From NCBI GenBank assembly GCA_028691435.1, contig JAQUZG010000003.1:1-64000 (forward strand): DNA of 64,000 bases, in the 5' to 3' direction. A program made the translations under genes and the position numbers. This document shows, in pieces, positions 1 to 8,603 of the stretch. Origin of the DNA: Candidatus Iainarchaeum sp. (GTDB lineage: Archaea > Iainarchaeota > Iainarchaeia > Iainarchaeales > JAAZKV01). A model generated the notes under the pieces. It ran no database searches. It worked only from the letters and a program-made list of their open reading frames with translations, and was not told where the DNA came from. How positions within the stretch are numbered: the stretch's first letter is position 1; each line of letters opens with the position of its first letter.

Positions 1-256
1 TAAATCCTGCTTCAAAAATAGTTTTCTTCTCGATTATTGCTTTTTTTGTTTTGTCTAAATTTTCTTTAAAATCTAAACCATTTAAATCAATACTTTTTAA
101 AAATAACTTCTTAACATACTCTTCAAATTCATGTCCTTGATCAAATTTATGTGTTGTTGCTAAATCTAATTTTGGCAACAATTTTTTTTCAGTAAACCAA
201 AGTAATCTTTGACATTGTAATCCATACATAAACTTTGATTTTGTAAGAAGAACCAA
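1..256 (-). CDS. DUF2779-type PD-(D/E)XK nuclease, N-terminal fragment
   Basis: An open minus-strand frame leaves the window on the left. It has no ATG. I place the start at the TTG at 256-254, giving M-V-L-L-T-K-S-K-F; an upstream GTG in the same frame is possible. Visible N-terminal landmarks are LTKSKF, YGLQCQRLLW, a KFDQGHEFEEYVKKLF segment and TKKAIIEKKTIFEAGF. This order (a trapped Cys in GLQC, FDQGHE, then T..AI...IFEAGF) is what DUF2779/RecB-like nucleases show; the catalytic DxExK part lies outside the window. The frame begins 2 bases after the HNH gene ends, so the two are probably co-transcribed. Role unknown; such proteins are usually linked to DNA repair or mobile DNA. Confidence 0.65.
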   Translation of the reverse strand, partial: MVLLTKSKFMYGLQCQRLLWFTEKKLLPKLDLATTHKFDQGHEFEEYVKKLFLKSIDLNGLDFKENLDKTKKAIIEKKTIFEAGF

Positions 257-258
257 TA

Positions 259-483
259 TTACCACCAATCATCTTTTTTATGAGCTTTATTATGTGAGTT
301 TTGACTTTTAAATACATATAAATTACTTGGACGATTATCTAATTTGTTTCGATTTAGATGATGAACTACTTCTTTTTCACCAATTGTTCGCCCAAGTTTT
401 TTTGAAGCTACTTTTCGATGAATTAATTCATTATCCGTTGTACTTCTTTTATATCCTTTTTTATCTGTAAAAAACCATCCCAT
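259..483 (-). CDS. Small HNH-endonuclease-like protein
   Basis: This 74-residue protein is essentially one HNH module. The order H-R-K-V-A-S-K-K-L-G-R-T-I-G, then VVHHLNRNKLDNRPSNLYVF, then SHNKAH matches the HNH_3 type: HH for metal and catalysis, N-x-x-x-D/N-N-R-P-x-N-L for the finger. Freestanding HNH proteins of this size are nicking or homing nucleases or parts of larger nuclease systems. It lies directly upstream of the DUF2779-type nuclease with almost no gap, suggesting a two-nuclease operon. There is no fused DNA-binding domain, so its target cannot be guessed. Family assignment is fairly sure, role is not. Confidence 0.7.
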   Translation of the reverse strand: MGWFFTDKKGYKRSTTDNELIHRKVASKKLGRTIGEKEVVHHLNRNKLDNRPSNLYVFKSQNSHNKAHKKDDWW

Positions 484-635
484 AAAATAATACTTTTATC
501 TAAGTTTTTAATTGTTTCTTAACTAGTTAGCCGAATAAATTGTTTAAACTTAATAATTTAATTAAATTATAAAGATTGACTAGTTTCTTTTTTTTAACCA
601 ATACCCTTTTATTTTCTTTTTTCTTTATTTAGTTT

Positions 636-1439
636 ATGACCTTAAACAATTCAATTTTGTTAATTTTGAAGCAAAATAAGTTTATTGAGTATAATGATCT
701 TCTTTCTAAGTTTGTTTCAAGGTATAAAAATAATTCTTCTGCAAATGCTGCGTTATCTAGAGCAGTAAAAGATTTAACTTCGTTAGGTCAAATAAAAAAA
801 GAGCATTCTACAATCTACATTACTGACAAAGGCTTAGCTTCTGTTAGAGTTGATATGAAAGAAAAACTTGTTTTAAATTTAAATGAAAAAATACAAATGC
901 CCTTAGCAAATGTTTCAGAAATTGTTCAACTTTTAATTATTCTTTATGAGCGAGCACACAATAATCCAGATTTATTAAACTCAGCAAAAGCAAGTGCTGA
1001 TTTTACAATACATGATATTAGAAAAGTAAAACAAAAACTAATTAATCGACGAGAATTTTTACTAAAAATGATTGAACTTTTAGATGTACAAGAAGAAAGA
1101 TTAAAAGAGTTAGATTTTAATGAAGTTAAAAAATTAAAATATGATTCAAATTTGATTAATAAGATTATTTCTTTTGTTAATTTGAGTGATTCTGAAAAAA
1201 TAATTTTTATGAGTCATGATAGAGAATCTTTTTCAAAAATACCAAAAGTTTGGCGAAAAGAATCTATTGCAATAGTTGATAAAGAATTTTTGCCAGATTT
1301 ACTAAAATCACTTTTAGATGTGCCTTTGTTAAATATGACAATTTATTTAGGTTCAATAAAAATAGTTATTCTAAATAGTATTGCTTATTGTTATGGACAA
1401 TACAATACACTAAAAGATTTTAGTTATGATAAAAAATAA
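636..1439 (+). CDS. Winged-helix-like hypothetical protein
   Basis: A 267-residue protein of no recognised family. Residues 1-75 look like a winged-helix fold: a short helix (NSILLILKQNKFIEYNDLL), a predicted recognition helix (NAALSRAVKDLTSLGQI), and a beta wing (KKEHSTIYITDKGLASV). A long Lys/Glu-rich helical stretch (about residues 100-165) suggests a coiled coil for dimerisation. The C-terminal 100 residues are mixed alpha/beta with KVWRKESIAIVDKEFLPDLL. It faces the HNH/DUF2779 pair across a 150-base AT-rich divergent spacer and converges on the HerA gene with only 8 bases between stops. A DNA-binding regulator is the natural guess, but nothing shows the target. Confidence 0.6.
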   Translation: MTLNNSILLILKQNKFIEYNDLLSKFVSRYKNNSSANAALSRAVKDLTSLGQIKKEHSTIYITDKGLASVRVDMKEKLVLNLNEKIQMPLANVSEIVQLLIILYERAHNNPDLLNSAKASADFTIHDIRKVKQKLINRREFLLKMIELLDVQEERLKELDFNEVKKLKYDSNLINKIISFVNLSDSEKIIFMSHDRESFSKIPKVWRKESIAIVDKEFLPDLLKSLLDVPLLNMTIYLGSIKIVILNSIAYCYGQYNTLKDFSYDKK

Positions 1440-1447
1440 TTTTAAAA

Positions 1448-4400
1448 TTAATTAAATCTTGATTTTAATTGTTTTCCGTTTATTCCATCAATGTATTCTA
1501 TTCTTTCTTCGCCTGTTTTTTTCTTTAAGATTCCTTCCCAAATTGGTATGAAAAGATTTGTTACTTTTTTAATTTTAATATTTTTCCAAAATTTATTAAG
1601 CATTAATACAGCTTCTTCTTCTTTTAATTTTGCAGGTATGATTGATACACTTTCTACTTCTGTAATTGGTCTTTTTCCAATACTTGACAAAATTGTATGA
1701 AGTGGATTAGGTGGTAAATCAAGATTTAAATTTAAATAATAAGTTAATTCTTGGTCTTCATCCTTTGTTGCATAAACATATTTTTTAATAATTAATTTGT
1801 CAATTATTCTTTTTGCATTTCCTTTATCCATAGACATATGTTTTGCAATACTAGTTAATGTTCTTGATTTAACTCCATTTAGATATTTTATAATTTCACT
1901 TTCGTTCTCATTTAAATCAATAAAGAAAATTAATCCATTACTTTCTTTTAATTCTCCATTAATATCGTGTATAAATTCTCCAGTTATAGAATTAATATAA
2001 GCTTCTCCAATTTGGAAAGTGTCTTTTTGTGAAAAATAATTATATTTGATTTTATATAAGATTCCATATTTTAATTCAAGTCTATCAAGTATTTCTTCTT
2101 CACCAAATAAGAATAATTTTTTCTTTAGTCTTAAATTAGCCAATCTTATTCTTGCTTCGCTTTCATCAATTTGACTTTTTAAAGAAACTAATTCTACACC
2201 TTGTGAAAATTCTTGTTTTTCCATTTTGGCTTTTGGTAATTGTCCTAATTTTAATGGACTGTCTACTTTATTTGGGTCTTTTTCTTCTTCAATAACTTCA
2301 CTATTTTCTTCTAATTCTTTATTTGCTTCCATCTCTTTTTCAGCTTCTATTTCTTCAAGTACTCCCTCACCATAAATTTTTTTATCATCATACTTAATTC
2401 CTTTTTTACTAAGTAAACCAAGTATTTTTTCAGGGGCAACATTTTTTTGATATGTATTATTTAATGTATCAAGAGTTTGATAAAAACTAATTAATGCAAT
2501 GCTTGGATCTTTTTGTAATTGGTTTAGTATAATATTAACTGCAAGATTTTCTACTTGATCTTCATCTAAATCATGTTTTATTTCTGTAGTTTCTGCATCA
2601 CGACCTTCGTGTTGAGACATTCTTGGTCTTATTCCCATTACAAATGCTCGTGATGTTGTTTCTTGTCTATCTCCAGTTAATGCAATTCCAACAGGCATTG
2701 TTTTGATGAAATTTGGTCGCTTGTATTGCATTGGGATAATTGTTGGTGTTCTTTTGTAAATTGATTTAACATCATCATCAAAAACTAATTTGTGAGACAT
2801 GATTACATCAAGTTGACTTAAAACTTTACTATCAATTGCACTTGGTTGCTGTGTTGCAAAAACAAGTGATAAACCTGGTCTTCGTCCTTGTTTTACATAT
2901 TCAACAAGTGCGTTACTTGCTGGAGTTTTTTGATTTCCACCTGGAATAAGTGTGTGTGCTTCATCAATAAATAACCAAGTTGGTGGTACATTTAATTCAA
3001 TTAAATCATCAACACTTGCTTCTGTTTCAAATTTAGTTGAAGATTCTCTTCTTGTACTAATTTTTCTTGCTTGAAGAAGTCGTCTTGATAAAATTCCAAT
3101 TACAAGAGCACTTACATTATCTTCTAAAAAACTAGTATCAAGAATTGTCATTTGTCCAGCTCTTGAAAGTATACTTAATGGAGTTCCATTTTCATCAAAA
3201 ATTCCCCATGATTTTGCAGCATCAAATCTTGAAATTAATGCTCTGATTGAATCTGCTTTGTAACCTTTATCTCTATCATTTAATTCACTATCAAATTCAA
3301 AACAATCAATTAAATCTTGTAAACTAAAAGTGTTTTGTTTTCCTCTTATTTTTTTAGGTTCATCTCCAAGTGTAGTGTAACCAGATTTTACTTTTGCAAT
3401 TGCTTTATCAAGTAAAAGTCCAGTTGGTGAAAATCTTTCAATACCAAAAGTTAAGCACCAATCTTCGGCAGTTAGAAGTGAAGGTTGTATTGAAAAAGTT
3501 TGATCAAAAGTAGATTTTGGTACAGATGATTTCATTCCAACCGGGATGAAAACTTTTATATTGTCAAGGCCTTGAGGCATTATATTCCATTGTGCAAGTA
3601 ATTCAAGTTCTTTATTTTCTCTATTTGGATGTTTCATTGACCAAAATACTCCAATTGGATCAACAACCACAATTCCAACATTTTTATTTTTTAAAGCAAG
3701 TTCTTCAGCTAATACTCCAAGAACATAAGATTTTCCAGATCCTCTTGCACCACAAACAAATACAACGTGTGGGTTTAATCCATCAAGATAAACTGGTGTG
3801 TGTTTCATTGTGTCTTCTTCAATTCTTCCAACAAAAAGTCCAGCTTCATCTCCATAACTTTTTAATATACTTTTTTTTCTTCCAATATATGCATGATTAG
3901 TTTGTGACATTAATAGTTCTAATTTTGGTTTAATGTCATTTGGATCAGATTCTTTTATTTTTCCTTTTTTAGTTGGTTTTTCTTCTTCTTCAATTTCTTC
4001 AAGGTCTTCATCATTTGTTTCATTTTCAATTAATTCTTTTTCATCTTCAATCTTTTTTTTATCTTCTTCTGCTTCTATTTCTTCCTTAGTTCCGTGTTCT
4101 TTAAATAAATATTCTGCAACTTCATCATCATCTTCAACAGCTTTTTCAGATTTATTTTTAATCACACTTTTAATTATATTATGTTCTTCTTCACTAACAT
4201 CATAATTATTTTCTTCATCAAATTCGCTTTCATCTTCTTCTTCTTCATGAATCTTTAATTCTAATTTGCCCCCGCCTAATCCTTTTTTAATTGAATTTTC
4301 AAGTCCTTCTTCAACTTGTTCATCAAAATCAGATTTTGTTCTATCAAATTTAGTTTTTGTTTTAATTTTAAATTCTTTTTCTTTTTGTTTATCGTTTAAA

Positions 4401-4702
4401 TGACTTTTCTTTTTTATTTCTTTAATTTGATCAGTGTCTAAAAATAATTCAGGTTCTTCTTCTGTTGATTTTTCTTCTTCATATTCTGTGTCGTCTTCAT
4501 CATCATCGTCTGTTGATTTTTTATCTTCTTCTTTATTTTTTGATTCTTCTTTTTTTTGTTTTTCACTAATTTCTTTTGCTTTTTGTTTCATTATTTCTTT
4601 TGATTTCTTTTTTTCTTCATCTTGACCAAAAACATCATCAAAAATATCATCGTCTTCGATTTCTATTTTTTTTTCTACTGAGTTTTCATAAATTGATGCC
4701 AT
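1448..4702 (-). CDS. HerA/FtsK-type ATPase with acidic N-terminal extension
   Basis: A 1084-residue P-loop ATPase. I choose the ATG at 4702 rather than the upstream GTG because GTGGTTTTA sits as a ribosome site before it. Residues 1-265 are an extremely acidic, Glu/Lys-rich low-complexity arm. The motor follows: Walker A GARGSGKSYVLG near residue 320, Walker B TWLFIDEAHTLIPG near 575, a KQGRRPGLSLVFATQQP motif near 605, and a conserved SHKLVFDDD segment. A second charged linker is near 750-800. The C-terminal 230 residues contain a winged-helix-like part (SIAKHMSMDKGNAKRIIDKL). Archaeal HerA-like ATPases pump or translocate DNA, often with NurA; no NurA is nearby. The acidic arm and C-terminal HTH are DPANN-type additions of unknown purpose. 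Confidence 0.85.
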   Translation of the reverse strand: MASIYENSVEKKIEIEDDDIFDDVFGQDEEKKKSKEIMKQKAKEISEKQKKEESKNKEEDKKSTDDDDEDDTEYEEEKSTEEEPELFLDTDQIKEIKKKSHLNDKQKEKEFKIKTKTKFDRTKSDFDEQVEEGLENSIKKGLGGGKLELKIHEEEEDESEFDEENNYDVSEEEHNIIKSVIKNKSEKAVEDDDEVAEYLFKEHGTKEEIEAEEDKKKIEDEKELIENETNDEDLEEIEEEEKPTKKGKIKESDPNDIKPKLELLMSQTNHAYIGRKKSILKSYGDEAGLFVGRIEEDTMKHTPVYLDGLNPHVVFVCGARGSGKSYVLGVLAEELALKNKNVGIVVVDPIGVFWSMKHPNRENKELELLAQWNIMPQGLDNIKVFIPVGMKSSVPKSTFDQTFSIQPSLLTAEDWCLTFGIERFSPTGLLLDKAIAKVKSGYTTLGDEPKKIRGKQNTFSLQDLIDCFEFDSELNDRDKGYKADSIRALISRFDAAKSWGIFDENGTPLSILSRAGQMTILDTSFLEDNVSALVIGILSRRLLQARKISTRRESSTKFETEASVDDLIELNVPPTWLFIDEAHTLIPGGNQKTPASNALVEYVKQGRRPGLSLVFATQQPSAIDSKVLSQLDVIMSHKLVFDDDVKSIYKRTPTIIPMQYKRPNFIKTMPVGIALTGDRQETTSRAFVMGIRPRMSQHEGRDAETTEIKHDLDEDQVENLAVNIILNQLQKDPSIALISFYQTLDTLNNTYQKNVAPEKILGLLSKKGIKYDDKKIYGEGVLEEIEAEKEMEANKELEENSEVIEEEKDPNKVDSPLKLGQLPKAKMEKQEFSQGVELVSLKSQIDESEARIRLANLRLKKKLFLFGEEEILDRLELKYGILYKIKYNYFSQKDTFQIGEAYINSITGEFIHDINGELKESNGLIFFIDLNENESEIIKYLNGVKSRTLTSIAKHMSMDKGNAKRIIDKLIIKKYVYATKDEDQELTYYLNLNLDLPPNPLHTILSSIGKRPITEVESVSIIPAKLKEEEAVLMLNKFWKNIKIKKVTNLFIPIWEGILKKKTGEERIEYIDGINGKQLKSRFN

Positions 4703-4881
4703 TAAAACCACTAATCAAATATTTGTTTAAATTTTCTTTATTTTTCTTCTAAATATTAATGTTTTTTTATTTAATAAATCTTGCTCTTTATGTGCTTCTT
4801 TTATTTAATGTATTGTTAATTCTATATATTTTAGTTAACTTTTTATTCTGTTTATTAGTTATATATTATTAGTGATTAAAT

Positions 4882-5322
4882 ATGCCAGTAACTAGAAACA
4901 ATTTTGGTGATAGATTAAGTCTTCGTGGAAGAGGAAAGACAGTTTTGCCAAATCCTGATGCGCGATTTCGGGTTGTTCATGGAACGGCTACAATCCCTAT
5001 TGATGAATTAACTGGGCGAGTAAAAAGAGTATCAAAAAAAACTGTTCGTCCTAAACCAGTTGGTGCAATGAAGCATGCGCTTGATTCTCCAATTGTAAAT
5101 TTTTTTAAAAAACATATTGGAACTAAATTTTTGTCAGTTTCAGTAGTTGCAAGATTAATTTGTGAAGAATTAGAAAAATCTAAATTTGTTTATCAAACTG
5201 GAAAAAGAGTTACTGAAAAACAATATGGTTTAATTAGTGAAAGAATAACTCAATTAAAAAAAGCTGGAATTATTTCTAAAGATTATTTTTTTGGAAAAGG
5301 TGGAAGTGTAAGAAATAAATAA
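4882..5322 (+). CDS. Conserved-looking basic hypothetical protein
   Basis: 146 residues, strongly basic, no recognised family. The N-terminal 60 residues are Arg/Lys/Pro-rich and probably flexible (RLSLRGRGKTV, VKRVSKKTVRPKPVG). Residues 75-140 look like a compact helical or winged-helix domain: FLSVSVVARLICEELEK, then YGLISERITQLKKAGII, then a short hairpin around DYFFGKGG. This layout suits a nucleic-acid-binding protein. The ATG follows a TATATATTA-rich leader in the divergent spacer with the HerA gene, which probably carries both promoters. The next small basic gene lies 80 bases downstream on the same strand. Confidence 0.6.
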   Translation: MPVTRNNFGDRLSLRGRGKTVLPNPDARFRVVHGTATIPIDELTGRVKRVSKKTVRPKPVGAMKHALDSPIVNFFKKHIGTKFLSVSVVARLICEELEKSKFVYQTGKRVTEKQYGLISERITQLKKAGIISKDYFFGKGGSVRNK

Positions 5323-5401
5323 TTTTAGAATTATTTTTTTATTTAAATTTTAATTAATCTTATATTCTATAGAAAGCTTTTTATTTTAAATAACTGATAT
5401 A

Positions 5402-5734
5402 TTGATAGTTATTTTACTATTTGGAGGAGATTTTATAACTGTTAGTACAATATCAAATTTAAAAAAACCTAAATTAAGAAATTTAAAATTGTCTGCTAAA
5501 GATAATGCCTTTGCAAGAGCGACAATAATTGCTCAGAGGGTGGGTGTGCCTGTTAGTGAAGTTTTAAAAGAGAGAAAAAATATGTTTGATCAAGCAAGAG
5601 GGTTAAGAAAAGCAAGAGTTGGTGAAGGGGTAATTATTTTATCTAATAATGGAGTTGTTGCAACTAACATTTTGGAAAAAGGCCAAGGAAAAAAATTTGC
5701 AAGAGCACTTGTTAAAAGTAATAAGTATAAATAA
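5402..5734 (+). CDS. Small basic hypothetical protein; start codon uncertain
   Basis: About 100 residues without recognised family. The usable frame opens at a TTG at 5402, but the strong ribosome site GGAGG at 5423-5427 lies inside that frame, 7 bases before an in-frame ATA at 5435, with no ATG, GTG or TTG suitably placed. Initiation at ATA would give a 99-residue protein starting TVSTISNLKKPKLRNLK. Residues 30-65 form a helix with AFARATIIAQRVGVPVSEVL, followed by GLRKARVGEGVIILSNNGVVATNIL and a basic tail. It may form a unit with the preceding basic gene. An upstream AAGCTTTTTATTTTAAA stretch (5374-5390) could be its promoter. Confidence 0.55.
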   Translation: MIVILLFGGDFITVSTISNLKKPKLRNLKLSAKDNAFARATIIAQRVGVPVSEVLKERKNMFDQARGLRKARVGEGVIILSNNGVVATNILEKGQGKKFARALVKSNKYK

Positions 5735-5761
5735 TTTTTGGAATTTAAAATTGTTTATAAT

Positions 5762-6631
5762 TTATTTTATTGCTTTTATTCCACTAGATTTTTCATTATA
5801 TTTAACTTTTTTGAATCCAACTTGTTCAAGTAGTTTTATCCAGTGTGGATAAGTAATTATTCCTTTTGTTTTTCCTGGTTGGGGCGCATAGTGGTATAAT
5901 ATCCCACCTTTTTTTAATACTCTATAAAGTTCATGATAAAATTCTATTGAATAAAGTTCTTTTGCAAAAGTTGGTGTTGGGGGGTCATGAATAATTCTGT
6001 CAAACGTTTCTTCTTTAAATTTTTCAATTCCATAATATACACTTTCATTATGTATAAATATTTTTTTGTTTATAAAAAGTTGTTCTGAGTATGGATTATA
6101 TTCACAAATTCTTAATACATTTTTATCTCTTTCAAAAACATCAACTTGTTCAACTTCGGCTATGCTTGCTTCACTAATTGTAGTATAACCTAACCCACAA
6201 CAAGTATCAAGTACTCTTCCTTTAACTGGACTAATTTCTCTAATTTTTGATAAAGTGTCTTCTTTTGGTGTAATATATTTCCATCTATGCATAGGAACTG
6301 AAGAAAGTGTTAAAGTTGGCCAATCTTTAGTTGGAAGTAATTTATAATATAAATTTGTTTCTTCACCAAAAAGTTCAATTCGCTTAATCTCTTTATCTTC
6401 AATTACATAAACAAAAGATTCTTTTAAATTTTTAAATTCTTTTTCATCAAATTCAATTTTATTTGATTTTTCACTTTTTTCTATGTTAGTTAAATTAATT
6501 ATTACTTTTGCCTCTTTTTTTTCAACAAGTAGCTTATTTTTAGTCTTATTTAAATCAAAGTTTATTGGTTCTTTGTCTTTAATTTTATTAATTTTGTTAG
6601 CTGTTTCACTAGTAAAAAATAATTTATTCAT
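5762..6631 (-). CDS. COG2521-type archaeal SAM methyltransferase
   Basis: 289 residues. The Rossmann core shows motif I VLDTCCGLGYTT near residue 140, an acidic motif II (VDVFERDKNVLRICEYNP), and a catalytic-type loop FDRIIHDPPTPTFAKELYS near 210, followed by FYHELYRVLKKGGILYHY. This series (D-T-C-x-G-L-G-Y, NP, HDPP, ELYS) is the signature of the uncharacterised archaeal methyltransferase family COG2521. The N-terminal 100 residues are a separate Lys-rich, family-variable part. The substrate is unknown; DPP-type loops are typical of amino-group methylation of nucleic acid or protein. The gene is preceded on the same strand by a strong hairpin (6685-6726), which may control it. Confidence 0.85.
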   Translation of the reverse strand: MNKLFFTSETANKINKIKDKEPINFDLNKTKNKLLVEKKEAKVIINLTNIEKSEKSNKIEFDEKEFKNLKESFVYVIEDKEIKRIELFGEETNLYYKLLPTKDWPTLTLSSVPMHRWKYITPKEDTLSKIREISPVKGRVLDTCCGLGYTTISEASIAEVEQVDVFERDKNVLRICEYNPYSEQLFINKKIFIHNESVYYGIEKFKEETFDRIIHDPPTPTFAKELYSIEFYHELYRVLKKGGILYHYAPQPGKTKGIITYPHWIKLLEQVGFKKVKYNEKSSGIKAIK

Positions 6632-6684
6632 TAATTCCCAACTCTATTCATTAAATTTAAAAAAATTAGTGATTTTTCGTTAAC

Positions 6685-6726
6685 GAAGATGAACCAGGGA
6701 TCCTACAAGAGGTATGGCTCATCTCC
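6685..6726 (-). ncRNA. Structured leader or small RNA upstream of the COG2521 gene
   Basis: Bases 6685-6696 and 6715-6726 form a 12-bp helix around an 18-base interior that can close a further CCT/AGG helix. Two of the outer pairs are A-C mismatches if the plus strand is folded but G-U wobbles if the minus strand is folded, which argues that the RNA is made from the minus strand, as the leader of the methyltransferase gene starting at 6631. A palindrome TTCGTTAACGAA adjoins it (6677-6688). It is far more GC-rich than the surroundings. I see no box C/D or tRNA features. It could be a cis-regulatory leader or a small RNA. Confidence 0.45.
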
Positions 6727-6783
6727 TTTAACTCCCAACACGAATAATTTTATTCTAATAACTCTTTAAAAAGCTAACTTTTT

Positions 6784-7548
6784 TTATTTCACTGAATTAA
6801 ACCCATGTTCTATAATAGCTAATAAATGTAAGACACTTAAATTATGTATATTATTATGATATCTTTCTTTAAATTCGTTAAAATTTCCAATTTTTTCTTC
6901 AAATTCAGTCCGTAAACCAACTGTGTGTGGGTCTGTATTGACATCTTTTTGATAATCTATTCTTTGTTGTCTTCTTTTAAATATTGTTTCCATGATTTTC
7001 TTTCCTAATTGTCTTTTTTTTGGATCAATAATTAATAATTCATCAAAAGTAAATGATGCAGCTAAATTTAATACACTTTTTTTACTTCTCTCTTCAATAT
7101 TTTCTAAAGTAGCTCCATTAAATATAGATTTTATTGAACGATCTATTGCTTGTATATATACTTCAGATGGTCTTAATTTAATTTTTAAAACACTTAAATG
7201 TACATTTTCTCTTTCTTCATTATATGCTTGTTTAATTAATTTATAAAAAACAAATCTTTCTTTTGGTGTTAAAGGTAATTTATTTATTACTCTAAAACAA
7301 AGCTTTTTTTCTTCTGCAGTTTTAGCATTTCCAACTACTTCTATTAATGCTCCTTGAAGTGAATCAAGTCTTTTTGATAATTCTTTTGAAAATCTTTTTT
7401 TACCAATACATTTTGTTGTTAATTCAACAACTTGTTTTGAAAATAATCCTCTAAAAAATTTTTCTCTAAATGTGAAAGATGTTGATCTATTTAATTTCAA
7501 AAGTCTTGCACTTTCTCTTAAAGCTTTTCTTGGTTGGATTTTAGGCAT
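6784..7548 (-). CDS. Helical hypothetical protein
   Basis: 254 residues, predicted all-helical, basic at the N-terminus (MPKIQPRKALRESARLLK) and without recognised motifs. I start at the ATG at 7548 because GTGATATTT directly precedes it, the ribosome-site pattern used across this window. Long amphipathic helices include ELSKRLDSLQGALIEVV and ERFVFYKLIKQAYNEE; a late KRRQQRIDYQKDVNTDPH segment is hydrophilic. It lies 30 bases downstream of the MazG-like gene on the same strand, so the two probably share a transcript. No function can be assigned. Confidence 0.6.
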   Translation of the reverse strand: MPKIQPRKALRESARLLKLNRSTSFTFREKFFRGLFSKQVVELTTKCIGKKRFSKELSKRLDSLQGALIEVVGNAKTAEEKKLCFRVINKLPLTPKERFVFYKLIKQAYNEERENVHLSVLKIKLRPSEVYIQAIDRSIKSIFNGATLENIEERSKKSVLNLAASFTFDELLIIDPKKRQLGKKIMETIFKRRQQRIDYQKDVNTDPHTVGLRTEFEEKIGNFNEFKERYHNNIHNLSVLHLLAIIEHGFNSVK

Positions 7549-7578
7549 AAATATCACTATTTTTTTAACTAATTAAAT

Positions 7579-7910
7579 TTATCTATTATCTCCATTTCCT
7601 TTTAATTGATTTCTTTCTTGTCTATTTGCTAATTTTTCAATGTTCATTTTAGCAATGTCTTCTAATGAAAAGTCTAATTTTGTTGAAAGTAAAGATAAAT
7701 ACCATAAAACATCTCCTAATTCTTTAGCAATTTCTTTTTTATATTCTTCGTCAAGTATTCCATTTCTATCTCTATATAACTTTTTTATTTTTCCAGCAAC
7801 TTCTCCACTTTCATCACAAAGTCCAAGCACATAATAAACTAAATCATTTTCTTTAATTATTGTTCCAAAATCAGTTTTTTACTTTCATTTTGATATTCAC
7901 TAAAATCCAT
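7579..7910 (-). pseudogene. MazG-like nucleotide pyrophosphohydrolase, frameshifted near the start
   Basis: The C-terminal 95 residues carry the MazG fold signature: LGLCDESGEVAGKIKKLY, then KKEIAKELGDVLWYLSLL, i.e. the ExxE...ExxD metal-binding residues of all-alpha NTP pyrophosphatases (house-cleaning of nucleotides). An uninterrupted frame exists only from a GTG at 7830, inside helix 1. Upstream, a normal start (ATG at 7910, M-D-F-S-E-Y-Q-N-E-S-K-K) runs into a stop, and the family-like continuation TDFGTIIKENDLVYYVLGL is in the -1 frame. The break is at a run of six A (7875-7880); seven would restore the frame. Either a real indel, a base-calling error in a homopolymer, or -1 slippage. 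Catalytic residues are all downstream of the break. Confidence 0.7.
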
Positions 7911-8030
7911 TTTAAAACCTCGCATACCTATAAATAAATAAGTCTTATTATTTTATAAAATGAATTTAAATAATTAGAATTATTTTAAAAAACAAAATTG
8001 TTTATATTTACTATTTTTCATATTTATATA

Positions 8031-8534
8031 ATGAAAAGAAAAATAATTGTTAATGATTTAATGCAAAAAAATTATTTTTATTATTTAACTGAACAAATGG
8101 GAAAAAATTTTCATTCTGATTTTAAACCCCAGTTAACTCCTAAAGAAATGCTAGAACTTGGTGTATTTGGTGGCAAATATATGACTGATTGTAAAAGTGA
8201 ATTTCCAAAAGATTGGTTTACAAAAGCAAAATTATGTGAAACTCATCACGATGCAAATTTAAATTATTTTAAAGTTAATGCTTCAAAATCTCTTTCTTAT
8301 TGGAAAGCAAAAGATTGGATATATTTTGAAGATCCAAGAGGATGGTTTCAATGGTATTGTCGTTATTATATGGGGAGACGATGTAATGATGATGAACGAC
8401 AAATTAAGCGATGGAAACAAATGAAACGACATGTTATACAACTACAAAAAAATTGTTTAAAAGGAGATTATTCTTGTAGACCTAAACAAAGACAAGCACT
8501 TCTTCACTGGGCAATTGATTCAAGAAAATTATAA
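8031..8534 (+). CDS. Conserved protein with aromatic/Cys-rich core, unknown function
   Basis: I start at the ATG at 8031 (MKRKIIVND); the longer frame adds an unlikely hydrophobic lead. About 167 residues with no known activity, but motifs resemble a widely distributed uncharacterised family: LTPKEMLELGVFGGKYM, then FPKDWF, SLSYWKAKDWI, EDPRGWFQWYCRYYMGRR, and RPKQRQALLHWAIDSR. The dense Trp/Tyr/Arg conservation and several Cys (YC, NC, SC, TDC) suggest a compact enzyme or nucleic-acid-binding protein rather than a structural one. It stands alone between the MazG-like gene (opposite strand) and a small membrane protein. Confidence 0.75.
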   Translation: MKRKIIVNDLMQKNYFYYLTEQMGKNFHSDFKPQLTPKEMLELGVFGGKYMTDCKSEFPKDWFTKAKLCETHHDANLNYFKVNASKSLSYWKAKDWIYFEDPRGWFQWYCRYYMGRRCNDDERQIKRWKQMKRHVIQLQKNCLKGDYSCRPKQRQALLHWAIDSRKL

Positions 8535-8603
8535 CTTTATTTTTTAAAAAAAATAGATTTAAATAGTTCTAAATTATTAGTATAACTATTAAAGGTGTAA
8601 AAT

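Noticed and set aside
3592..4625. Several plus-strand frames opposite the HerA gene
   Set aside because: They are antisense shadows of the Glu/Lys-rich coding strand, giving Ser- or Leu-rich translations.
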